From assembly GCA_009602725.1 (NCBI GenBank), contig WELB01000191.1:100737-164736 (forward strand): a stretch of DNA of 64,000 nt, in the 5' to 3' direction. The notes below the pieces were generated by a model. That model saw nothing but the letters and a program-made list of their open reading frames with translations. It ran no database searches and was not told the origin of the DNA. The position numbers and the translations under genes were made by a program. This document shows positions 55,440-64,000 of this stretch, one piece after another. Positions within the stretch are counted from its first letter, which is position 1. Each line of letters starts with the position of its first letter. Origin of the DNA: Spirogloea muscicola. Its lineage: Eukaryota; Streptophyta; Zygnematophyceae; Spirogloeales; Spirogloeaceae.

Positions 55440-55727
55440 ACTAGACTCTTGGGCCATCGCGTCACATCCGCATGTGCATAGGGCGTGACAAACACTATGA
55501 AATTTTTAAAAGCTGACTTGAAGAGCACACCCGTGTGGACCATTCGCTCATTGTTGGTCTGCTGCACCTGTACTCGAGACTTCGGTGGCCAGCAAGGCAG
55601 CACTAGCAGATTAACTATCCAGATTTTCCAACTTTGGCTCGGCAACAATGGTGAATTTAGGGCCAGCCAAATGTATGTAGACGGTGGTTCCTGAGGATAA
55701 GTAGCAAGGAGGGAGGGTCGGGGAAGT
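55440..55727. other. No gene recognised
   Basis: Unassigned sequence between the putative secreted gene and the LINE block. Confidence 0.4.
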
Positions 55728-56735
55728 GCTCGCCCACAGAGAAGAAGGGCTGGCAAAGCCAGCCCAAAAAAGAATGGACAATGTCCAAAGCCAAAGAAAG
55801 AGAAGTGCGCGCCCATAGAGAAGAGGGGCTGGCAAAGCCAGCCCAAAAAAGAATGGACAATGTGCAAAGCCAAAGAAAGAGGAGCCGGAGAAAGGACTAC
55901 ACTACAAAACACTGCAGAACACAGAAACGATGCAGAGGGAAGCTCAGTACCCACGAGTGAGCAATATCAGGTCTGAGTAGCTCGCTGCAGGGAAAGAGGC
56001 ACTCCGCCGAGACCCAGAGGCGGCGGCCATAGCACGGCCTGCGCGCGTGTGGACTGCGTGGGCAAGGGAGCGTTGAAGCGATACGGCCAGGCGCATGCGG
56101 AAGACTTGTGCGGGCGAACCGGCGGCGTTGAAGCCGGGCATCGCCCCTGGCAGTCCCGGCCGCCGGTCAATGGCCTGGCGGGCAAGCCGCTGAATGAGAT
56201 CCAGCCAGCGGCTGCCGAAAGCCCCGTGTACATCCATCGTCAGGGCCGCGAATTCATCCGCCACCGGGTGATCAGCATATTTTCGCTCCTTGCCCCGGGC
56301 CGCCTGGCCGACCGCGTGCCCTGCAAACGACGCCGATCTGGTGGGATTGGCGGAGTCGATGCAGTCAGTTGTCACCACATCAGCGATGATGCGGGGACCG
56401 CCGCCGGGCGGGATGGCGACCAGGTCGGCGCGTCGCGTATGGGGCTGGCCGTCCGCGCCCAGCTGGATGGGCATGATGGAGGAGTTCTCCACCGCGACCT
56501 TGAAGCCCGCCTCCGAAAACACCCCCTGCATACCATCGCGCGGGAGGTCGTGGGAAGCGGTCCGCTCGCCTCCGTGTGCGCAACGGAGCATGTGGGCGGC
56601 CAGCTCCGCAGGATCAACGTGACGGTCACCGCACTCGCATTGAGTGACGCCCACGAGGCAGGGACGGGAGGAGGCCCAAGAGCCGGCCGCGGGGCGGGTG
56701 CGGTAGCGCCCGGGCGCCCGCGAAGCAAGCGCGGC
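55728..56735 (-). mobile_element. LINE, subfamily B: best-preserved endonuclease-like C-terminus, minus strand
   Basis: From about 56690 down to the stop at 55944, one open frame encodes a zinc motif (CECGDRH...AAHMLRC, from about 56639), GGERTASHDLPRD, then RRADLVAIPPGGGPRIIADV, VTTD, KERKYADHPVADEFAALTMD, VHGAFGSRWLDLIQRLARQA and FRMRLAVSLQRSLAHAVHTR, ending SYSDLILLTRGY. The R.DL...DV...K..KY pattern after a CxC..HxxxC motif is that of restriction-like endonuclease domains of site-specific LINE clades. The 3' UTR (55943-55800) has the B hairpin, and its terminus (GCGCGCACTT) is followed at once by a second truncated B 3' end to 55728. The reverse transcriptase part is missing. Confidence 0.85.
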
Positions 56736-56795
56736 TAGATTAACTGGTGGCTGGGAGAGGCCAGCCCAAAGGAATGGACAACGCGAAGAAGGCAG
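56736..56795 (-). mobile_element. LINE 3' end, subfamily D, minus strand
   Basis: GATTAACTGGTGGCTGGGAG, AGGCCAGCCCAAAGGAATGG and ACAACG are the complement of the D end. It sits between the divergent B and A copies. Confidence 0.8.
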
Positions 56796-57552
56796 CCGCG
56801 GCGGCGAGGTGGTCTTTTCCACGACCATCTCCGGGATGCGATGCATGGCATCCTTGTGGAGGCTGGCTTCTCGGTGGCAGCCGAGAACTCTGCCGTCATG
56901 CCGCTCCAGCAACGGGCCGACGGTCTCCACGCTCGTCGCGTGGACCTTGTGGCCACCCCACCAGCAGGCGGGCCACGTCTTCTCCTGGACGTGGTGACCA
57001 CTGACTCCTACGACCGCTCACATCCAACCCAGTGTGCCACCAAGGCTGGGTATGCGGTAGCCTGCGCCGCTCGGGCCAAGGAGCTAAAATACGCAGATCA
57101 CCCGCGGGAAGACGAGTTCTTCCCGCTCGCCATCGATACGCACGGGGCGCTGGGCGCTCGGTGGCTCGAGCTGCTCAATCAGCTCTCACGTCACGCCATT
57201 GTCCGCCGCTTCCATGGGGAGCCGGTGGACTCCCATGCAGCAGGGTCGCTAGCGCAGGTTTACCGCATGCGCTTGGCCGTCTCGCTGCAGAGGTCTATGG
57301 CCCGCGCGCTGCACCTGCGTGCAGGCAGAGCCCTCGCTGCTGCCTCTGGCTCTGGCCAGGAGACCCGCTTCCAGGAACCCAGTCTCTCTGACCTGAGGCT
57401 GCTTAGCAGGGGTTACTGAGTGCTTCGTAGCTGCTTCGTTTCTTTTTTGTGCTTGTTGTTCTTCGTACTTCCCCTGGCCCCTTCTCGTCCTTTGTTCATT
57501 CTTTTCTGGGCTGGCTTTTTCCAGCCCCTATCCTCAATGGGCGAGCCCTTCT
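56796..57552 (+). mobile_element. LINE, subfamily A: long endonuclease-like C-terminus plus 3' UTR
   Basis: An open frame to the stop at 57417-57419 includes GILVEAGFSVAAENSAVMPL, ARRVDLVATPPAGGPRLLLD, VVTTD, KELKYADHPREDEFFPLAID, THGALGARWLELLNQLSRHA and YRMRLAVSLQRSMARALHLR, ending LRLLSRGY. The 3' UTR has hairpin GGGCTGGCTTTTTCCAGCCC and terminus CTCAATGGGCGAGCCCTTCTC. This is the reference copy for the A fragments at 4866, 22700 and 33490. It is 5'-truncated before the zinc motif. Confidence 0.88.
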
Positions 57553-57569
57553 CTCTCTCTTTTCCCCCG

Positions 57570-57790
57570 CCCGGCCCCCTTCGCACCTTCGCACCTTGTT
57601 CGCACCTTGTCGACTCTTATAGGGCTGGCTTACCCCAACCCTTGCCCCCTTTTGCCAGCCCCTTTTTAGGCCCCTCCATCCTTTGGCCCCTTCGAACCTT
57701 TGTCAATTCTTTTTCGGGCTGGCTTTTTACAGCACTTTGCCCCCATTGGGAGTGCCACTTCTCTTTTGCCAGCCCCTCTTCTCATTTCTT
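57570..57790 (+). mobile_element. Two chained LINE 3' ends, subfamily C
   Basis: The first is a degenerate end (CACCTTGTCGACTCTTATAG, GGCTGGCTTACCCCAACCC). The second has TTTGGCCCCTTCGAACCTTT, hairpin GGGCTGGCTTTTTACAGCAC and terminus GGGAGTGCCACTTCTC near 57763. Confidence 0.7.
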
Positions 57791-57959
57791 TTGGGAGAGA
57801 AGTTCGTGTATTTGAATGAATGAAGGCCAAATGGCCAAGTACAAACGCAAGCACATCTGAAGACCTACATAACCTACAGCAGATTGACCCGCTCAGTAAC
57901 CACGGGTCAAAACAAAAAGGTCGCTAATCGATGCCTGAATACTTGGGAGAGCCACTTTC

Positions 57960-58262
57960 CTTTCACATCTATCGCATGCGACTAGCCGTATCCCTTCATG
58001 GGGTCCATGGCTCACGCTTTGCACCTGCGTGCTGGCCGTGCTCTCGCTGCTGCCTCTGGCTTCCGTCAGGGGGATTGTTTTCCGCCAGCTAGTTTGTCGG
58101 ATTTGAGGGTCCTCACTCATTGTTATTGAGTGATTCATCCTTCCCTAGTTTGGAGTTAGCGCGCCTTTGGCCTTCCTTCGTAGTTTGGCCCTTTCGAACC
58201 TTGTCAATTCTTTGTGAGCTGGCTTCTCACAGCCCTTGCCCCCATTGGGAGACCCACTTCTT
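57960..58262 (+). mobile_element. LINE fragment, subfamily C: C-terminus and 3' UTR
   Basis: From CTATCGCATGCGACTAGCCG (58000 region, YRMRLAVSL) to the coding end LSDLRVLTHCY-stop (58127), then a UTR with TTCGAACCTTGTCAATTC, hairpin GAGCTGGCTTCTCACAGCCC and terminus GGGAGACCCACTTCTTC at about 58262. Two frames are needed to read the coding part. Confidence 0.8.
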
Positions 58263-59190
58263 CTTTCACAGCCCCTGCCCCCTCCGGAAGAGCTCACTTC
58301 CTTCCGGCGGCAACTCTTCGGGAAAGCCACTTTCTTTCACAGCCCCCGCCCCTTCGGAAGAGCTCACTTCATTCTGGCAGCAACTCTTTCTGACTTGCGA
58401 TTACTACCTAGGGTTTCTAAGTAGTCATGCTACATGATCCTTGCTTAGGCTATGTATAAGAGCGCAATTCGGCCCCTACGAACCCTGTCAAGTCTTTTCG
58501 GGCTGGCTTTCAACAGCCCTCGCCCCCTTCAGATGAGCTTACTTTCTTCCACTACGTTCTTCCACCTTGCACCTTCCGACCTGCTTGGACACTCTATACA
58601 TTCCTTTTGCTTTGGCTGCTACTTCTGGGTTTCGTCCGAGAGACTCTTCTCTAGCTGCAAGTTACTCCGACCTGCGGCTGCTGACTTGGGGTTACTTAGC
58701 TCCCATTCCCTTGTCATTCTTTTCGGGCTGGCTGTCCACAGCCCTTGCCCCCTTTGGGAGAGCCCCTTTCCCATCCGCTGTAGTCCTCTGCATAGCATGT
58801 GTGCTTTTAGCGCCTTTCGGCCCTGTGGACCTTGTCCCGTTTTCTGGGCTGGCTTTTCACAGCCCCCGCCCTCGTTTACGCCCACTTTCACTTTCTTTTT
58901 GTCCCAGGCACAGCAGTGCACTTGCAGGCAGGCGGCGCTTTGGCAGCTGCTACTTCTGGATGTTGTCGGTATGACCTGTTTTCCAGCTGCATGTTACGTC
59001 GACTTGCGGCTGCTGACTTGGGTTACTAGGCTCCCAGTTGCCGTAGTCACTTGTATAGCTAAAATAATTTTAACAACTTTTGGCCATTTGGACCTTGTCC
59101 AATCTTCTGTGGGCTGAAACCTCACAGCCATTGCCATACATAGCAAGAGCTGTTTCTCACTTCTTAGGCTTTGTTCATTCCTTCGCAAAG
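58263..59190 (+). mobile_element. Series of degenerate LINE 3' ends, C-like
   Basis: Directly after the previous terminus come TTTCACAGCCCCTGCCCCCT, then TTTCACAGCCCCCGCCCCTT (58335), GGGCTGGCTTTCAACAGCCC (58500), GGGCTGGCTGTCCACAGCCC (58725), GGGCTGGCTTTTCACAGCCC (58848), and GGGCTGAAACCTCACAGCC (59110). Short coding ends ('SYSDLRLLTWGY' near 58690, 'LRLLTWVT' near 59020) separate some of them. Confidence 0.75.
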
Positions 59191-59600
59191 AAGGAATGAT
59201 CAAGAGCAAAGAATGCTGTCTCACCCCTACAGGGGCGAGATAAGTTGGTAGGTGTAGCTTCCACGGGCGAAGCATGCCTCCTACATTTGGACGTCATCAG
59301 ACACCTGGGGCTGATGGATTATTGAGCCATGCCACTGCCTGTCAAGTAGCCACCAGTTTGTATGACTAGATCCTTCTATAGAGCTCTAAGAGCTCTGAAA
59401 GGTGGCAGCAATGGTCCTACCTGCAATCTAGGGTATCGCATCGAGCTACACGCTGTTGACCTACACTAGCTATACAAGCGCAGCTGCCCGCAAGGCATGT
59501 CCAGAGAATCTGTACTCTTACAGCCCAATATCTGGGTGTCTCGCACTCTGAGCTAAGAGCTATGGGTTCCTATCTAACACTCTGCAGCAGACAACCCTCG
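59191..59600. other. Intergenic, no gene recognised
   Basis: The region downstream of the O-fucosyltransferase gene. No LINE hairpin and no coding motif. Confidence 0.4.
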
Positions 59601-62600
59601 TCATTGGTTACTTCCTGGTGTCAGGGATTCGAGTGCCTCCTTACCTGACACCTCCAAGGGAGTAAGAGCCTGTTCTCTTACATGGCCCTTCCTTCTCTCA
59701 TATGATTCTGCTGGTGCTCTTCGTCCTACTTCTGTATTACTGTCAGACAGGGAGCTTCTTCCCATCTTCTCGCCTACAGCGAGCTTTCGGTGATCAGCAG
59801 TCTTGACCGGAGTCCGAGTTGACGGCATGTGAGCACCAGGTCGAGTATGTTCTCTGATGGAATGAGCCTTGGAGTGGTAGTCTTTCATCAGCTCCTTGTC
59901 GACCTTGGAGCACAGGCAGAAGTGCTGCGGATGATCGTACACCGTGGCACTTGAGGAAACAACTTTCCGTAAGACTCGCTTATTGTGCAGGTGTATCTCC
60001 CGAATCAGGGATGCGGCTTGCTCCGGAGCTATCTCACTTTCATTGAACAGGGACATGGACGCAGGCTGCAGTGTCTTCTGCAATCAATCAAGTAGCAAGA
60101 GATCTCGGGTAAGCCAGCTGCAGCAAAGCAATGGATGCGAGGAGGGATAGTCCATCTTCTTAGCATAAATGGTATTCAAAGTGGACTGTAGAGGAGTGAC
60201 ACAGCAGAAGCTGAGCAAAGAGCTGGGTGCAGGATACCTTGGAACCATGGAACATCCTTTGTCCGACTACAACGTCGCGGAAAAGACCAGGAGTGGCAGG
60301 TATGAAGATGTCGCTTGACAAGCTGACAAGGAAGTCCAAGGCCATGTCTGTGACGCTTTGCTCGCGCAGAAGCTGCCCTTCTTCATTTACCGGCACGGTG
60401 TACTCCTGCAACAGGAAGTGGCAACAAAGCTATAGTAGTGAGACATGGGAATCAACAGCAGAATGTAGAGCGATTGTCTCTCTGGCTAGACTCTCCCCTA
60501 GAGCCAACTTGAACATGGCGAATTTTGCTTTGCCCTCTCATGTGGCTGTATGCATGGTACCTTGGTGAGGCAGTTGGGATACGCGTGGCGGAGGACGTCG
60601 AGCGATGGGTGCCACCTCGGGACGGTGAGGTAGATTGCCGTCTCTGGCGGATAACCCAGAGCGCGGAGGAACTTGGTCAGGTCGGCAGGCAATATGGGGC
60701 AATCACGATCGTGCCGCCGCTGCAGCCGGATCCGCGCCTGCATGCGCTCCTCCTGGATGTCAAAGTTGGGCTGAGCATTCGCCATCTCGCAGCCTGGCAG
60801 CTGAGGCGGGGGGGTCCGCAGGTCCACTGCCAGGAAGCGCCCGCCGCCCTCTGCGGCCGCTTCTCGCATTCGCTCCACCATGCGCTCGGCAATCTTCTCC
60901 ACTGATGCTGAGAATCTGAGCGCCTCATAGTGGATGAGGCATCGGACAGCCTGGAGCTCATCGCCAGCGCTCAGGCTGTGCGTACTGCTCAGCCTGAAGG
61001 CCTCAAGGTGCAGTATGCGGCTCTGCTCAAACACCGGACGGATCTTGCTATCAACATACTCGGCAGGCGTGTTTCTTGGCACCGTGAGCAGAGCCGGCTT
61101 CAATCCCCTCGCATGAGCCGGTAGACGACCGACCACACGGAGGATGCCCTCCAAGCTGTCAATGAAGTGCCGGGCATCATAAATTTCTGCAAAGTGCCTG
61201 CAGCCAAGCCTGCTTCACAAGGTCAATCTCAAGGCAAAGAGCCTCAGGGCAGCGGCCCAATACAGAAGCGAGGGCAACTTACCTGGAAGCTGCTGATGAA
61301 AGTAAGTAACCTTACCAGCTAATTTTCTACGAGAATAACAGCCAGCAGCAACAAGGCAGCGAGCACTCCTGGAGTTGCTGGACAATGCTGAAGCTGCAGG
61401 CAGCTTGAGCAGCAGTCTTAAGCACAAAGTTCCGTGGACCTGTGTAGTGGACCTTCTGGCTCCTTAACCGTTGGCATAACGAGCGTGGCCTTCAAGCGGT
61501 AGGCAATGGCAGCTGCATCTGCAATCTGCGCACAATTGCCATTGGGATCATGATATCATTCTGACAGCATGCAAAGAAGGAACCTGGGGGTGGTCACGTC
61601 AACTCTATGAGGCTGGTGACCAAGACGGTCTCTCACATGCCAACAACGGTTGCTAGCTCCATGGAATGAAAATAAAGCATGCTGGTGCCCATACTTATTT
61701 ACAGCTGAGTGTGCTCCACAGTACTGATGATCAGCTCAACCACACTTCGACTCTAGTAGCAGGAACAGCACAAGGCCCAGCTAAGGACATTACCTGCACT
61801 CGATGCTCATCAACACCACCTTCAAGGGTCAGCGTGACATAGCCCCAGGATCTTGACGCCTTTGCTGTGGTGAGCAGGATAAGGTGCAGTTAGCCAGGCA
61901 GAAAAGGGCAGTCTTTGGACGTATCGACGGCATTGATGAGTGCAGCGTTTGGTTGCCCATGTGCTGCAGGCTGCCAAGCATTGTCAACAGACTGACGTAG
62001 TCTGAGCGACAGGGCTAAAATCAGCCACTTGGGCAAGCCTGCCGGGAGATGGACAGTGACATACGTCTCAGGTGCCGGTTCCAGCAGGGGTCCAGGCGCG
62101 CGGTTGGCAATGCCGAGGCGCCGTCGGCCCAGAGCTGGCTGCCAAGCACCAGCGCAGCCGGCATCACCTCAACGACACGTGCCGCGGCCTCGTCCCTCAG
62201 CGACAGGCTGCCATTCAGCTCAATGGAGCTGCCGTCCTCGTCCGCGCCGTCACGGTCCTGCGCGATGGCCGCCCCGAATGTCTCAAGCAGGCCCTGCAGC
62301 TTGTCCGTGCGCTGCAAACCACCAGGCAAGGGCCATGCTTGTCGGTCAGCTCCGCACTCAGCGCTTCGGGGTGCGGGCAAGAGCCAAGCCAGCGCCTTGC
62401 TGCGCTGATGATCAGAGTGGTCGACGCCAGCCCCGGCTTCCAGGCGCCTGCTGCCCTTTGGGCTCTTGCAACATGGCCATCCGGTGCAGTGGCAAAGACA
62501 GCACAAAGAGGCATGGTGAGAAGGGGCAGGTGGCCGACCTCGGCGAAGCCCGGGGTGACGGTGGCGAGGCTGTACCCCGTGGCCAGCAGCGCGCAGGTGA

Positions 62601-63404
62601 GGGCCACGGCGACGGCCACGCCCGCGCGCAGAGGCAGGCCGCAAGCGAGTGCCGCACATCGGCCGGGCGGTGGCCGTCGGCTGGATTGCCGCTGGGATGC
62701 AGCGCCAGGCATCGCCGGGGGCGACGGAGTTCCGCAGGCTCGAGCGGGCTGGCCCGCCGCCGTCGCTCCCGGGGCCCGCAGCAGCGGGCGGGAGCGGCAG
62801 CAGAGGCAGTCCGCAGGGGCAGTGTCGCCCGCCGCGCTCACTGGAAGCGCGCGGTGGCAGGCCCGCGAGGAGCCGCCTCCGCNNNNNNNNNNNNNNNNNN
62901 NNNNNNNNNNNNNNNNNNNNNNNNNNNNNNNNNNNNNNNNNNNNNNNNNNNNNNNNNNNNNNNNNNNNNNNNNNNNNNNNNNNNNNNNNNNNNNNNNNNN
63001 NNNNNNNNNNNNNNNNNNNNNNNNNNNNNNNNNNNNNNNNNNNNNNNNNNNNNNNNNNNNNNNNNNNNNNNNNNNNNNNNNNNNNNNNNNNNNNNNNNNN
63101 NNNNNNNNNNNNNNNNNNNNNNNNNNNNNNNNNNNNNNNNNNNNNNNNNNNNNNNNNNNNNNNNNNNNNNNNNNNNNNNNNNNNNNNNNNNNNNNNNNNN
63201 NNNNNNNNNNNNNNNNNNNNNNNNNNNNNNNNNNNNNNNNNNNNNNNNNNNNNNNNNNNNNNNNNNNNNNNNNNNNNNNNNNNNNNNNNNNNNNNNNNNN
63301 NNNNNNNNNNNNNNNNNNNNNNNNNNNNNNNNNNNNNNNNNNNNNNNNNNNGGCGCGCGGCCGTGCGCCCAGCAGCGCCTCGAGGTCCTTGTAGAACGGG
63401 AACT

Positions 63405-63443
<39 letters not shown>

Positions 63444-63663
63444 GGCCGAAGAGGGCTTCCAGCCTCCCACCTGGGTAGCCCGCGGCGGGCTTTCTAGCTG
63501 CGAGCCTCCCGCCTGCGTCGGCGCGACGGGCCACCACGGCCCTGCGTGGCTGGCCGCATGCACGCAAGCGGAGCTGGAGCGGGCGAGCAAGCGCGCGGAG
63601 CCGCGGCAGAGGCTCGGCAGCTCCTACTCTTGCGGAAGCTAGTGCCGTGGCGCAGCGCGTCAT
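59601..63663 (-). CDS. O-fucosyltransferase family protein (plant-type GT106-like), Golgi type II membrane protein
   Basis: Minus-strand exons recognised: the N-terminal part above the N gap (start M at 63663, basic, Ala-rich); about 62680-62420 with a hydrophobic anchor AGVAVAVALTCALLATGYSL; about 62330-62040 (FGAAIAQDRDGADEDGSSIE, GSQLWADGASALPTARLDPC); about 61860-61793 (SWGYVTLTLEGGVDEHRVQ); about 61545-61440 (IADAAAIAYRLKATLVMPTV); 61210-60560 (FAEIYDARHFIDSLEGILRV, VVGRLP, CLIHYEALRFSASVEKIAER, LGYPPETAIYLTV); 60410-60190 (ALDFLVSLSSDIFIPATPGL); and 60080 to the stop at 59601 (VVSSSATVYDHPQHFCLCSK). The order matches plant O-fucosyltransferase family proteins, which transfer sugar from GDP-fucose or related donors in the Golgi. 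The usual HLRFE..MLAFSGC motif reads VDLRTPPPQLPGCE here, so Arg and Cys are kept but the His is Asp. A 469-base gap interrupts the 5' part. Confidence 0.82.
62883..63351. other. Assembly gap (469 N)
   Basis: A run of N within the 5' part of the O-fucosyltransferase gene. The flanks are very GC-rich. Confidence 0.95.
63408..63444. repeat. (GCC)n tract
   Basis: A near-perfect trinucleotide run. On the minus strand in the O-fucosyltransferase frame it encodes polyglycine before AKFPFYKDLEALLG (reading toward the gap). Confidence 0.85.
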
Positions 63664-63911
63664 CCCGGTACGCGAGCTGCAGAGCTAAGAGCCGGGACAG
63701 CAGGCGAGCAGCTGCCGACCACGCCGGCCGAGCAAATGGGCGATGGCCCCCATGGCCTCGGCAAGCATGCATAAGCCCCCCAGGGAGGTGCCTATGCTCG
63801 AGGAGGGCTTCCGGATTGGACATAGCGAATCTCTGCACCCCGTCCTACGCTCGAGGTGGTAGATACTGCAGCCTGCAATGTGTAGGCCGCACACGCGATC
63901 CTGCTGACTTG

Positions 63912-64000
63912 ATGTCGACTGTGCTGCACGACGACAGCCTGACCCTGGAAGTGGCTTCCCGGCGCGTCTTCGGCGAGAATTTGCAAGACCGCATCCGCGG
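63912..64000 (+). CDS. Possible start of a plus-strand gene, cut by the window edge
   Basis: An open frame from ATG 63912: MSTVLHDDSLTLEVASRRVF, GENLQDRI, still open at 64000. It has good coding feel but no recognised domain in 29 codons. It would be divergent from the O-fucosyltransferase gene, with about 250 bp between the starts. Confidence 0.35.
   Translation, partial: MSTVLHDDSLTLEVASRRVFGENLQDRIR

Noticed and set aside
56640-56930. First 80 residues of the minus-strand 328-residue frame
   Set aside because: They are the antisense of the neighbouring plus-strand A copy and the D end, fused by chance to the B coding region.
62029-63642. Plus-strand frames of 440-537 codons over the N gap
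   Set aside because: Frames through N are meaningless, and the minus strand carries the O-fucosyltransferase exons.
1-64000. tRNA, rRNA, CRISPR array, bacterial operons
   Set aside because: I looked for cloverleaf arms, conserved rRNA phrases and regularly spaced repeats with unique spacers and saw none. The short tandem repeats have no spacers.

Overview
This window looks like nuclear DNA of a green alga. The evidence is spliced genes with GT-AG introns of about 60-400 bp, a TAF1 of the plant type with a ubiquitin-like insert and one bromodomain, a steroleosin-like dehydrogenase pair, an AIR12-like DOMON protein, a plant-type O-fucosyltransferase, and GC-rich first exons with polyalanine (GCC)n runs. 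I infer a chlorophyte, perhaps a trebouxiophyte; the class cannot be fixed from this sequence alone.

Host genes, left to right: the 3' part of TSR2 (+, 1-979), convergent with a fatty-acid-hydroxylase-superfamily gene (-, 1474-3107); TAF1 (+, 8594-18643); an unrecognised low-complexity gene (-, about 19604-21982); DNAJC8/SPF31 (-, 25347-27917), divergent from UTP11 (+, 28654-30791); two tandem steroleosin-like SDR genes (+, 34899-36740 and 37977-39605); a large acidic single-pass membrane protein (-, 40285-44554); a cysteine-rich fragment and a DOMON protein (-, 50898-52595); a possible secreted-protein start (+, 54694); and an O-fucosyltransferase family gene (-, 59601-63663). TSR2 and UTP11 serve ribosome biogenesis, TAF1 transcription initiation, and DNAJC8 splicing. 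I see no operon-like logic; these are ordinary neighbours.

Between the genes lie dense blocks of broken non-LTR retrotransposons (about 4.9-8.3, 22.3-24.4, 31.3-34.4, 47.9-49.4, 52.8-54.6 and 55.7-59.2 kb). Nearly all are extreme 5' truncations that keep only the C-terminal domain, which resembles a restriction-like endonuclease with a CxC...HxxxC zinc motif, plus a short 3' UTR. At least four subfamilies (called A-D here), and a fifth (E) known only from its coding end, are present. A-D share one 3' stem-loop, GGGCTGG(C)-loop-(G)CCAGCCC, followed by a common terminus such as TGGGCGAGCCCTTC or GGGAGAGCCACTTCTTC. Many copies begin exactly where an older copy ends, giving tandem chains of 3' ends; others sit tail-to-tail as palindromes. 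One 93-bp copy has a clear 10-bp target-site duplication and empty-site relatives. This self-nested, hairpin-ended LINE system is the most interesting content of the window.

Other notable points are an SDR paralogue that has lost its catalytic Lys and cofactor-loop Gly, a TGA codon in place of a conserved Trp codon in the DOMON protein, an old broken LTR-retroelement gag-protease region (about 44980-46990), and single ambiguous bases that fall in GC-rich first exons and probably mark small assembly gaps. Two runs of N (33833-34270 and 62883-63351) hide sequence.
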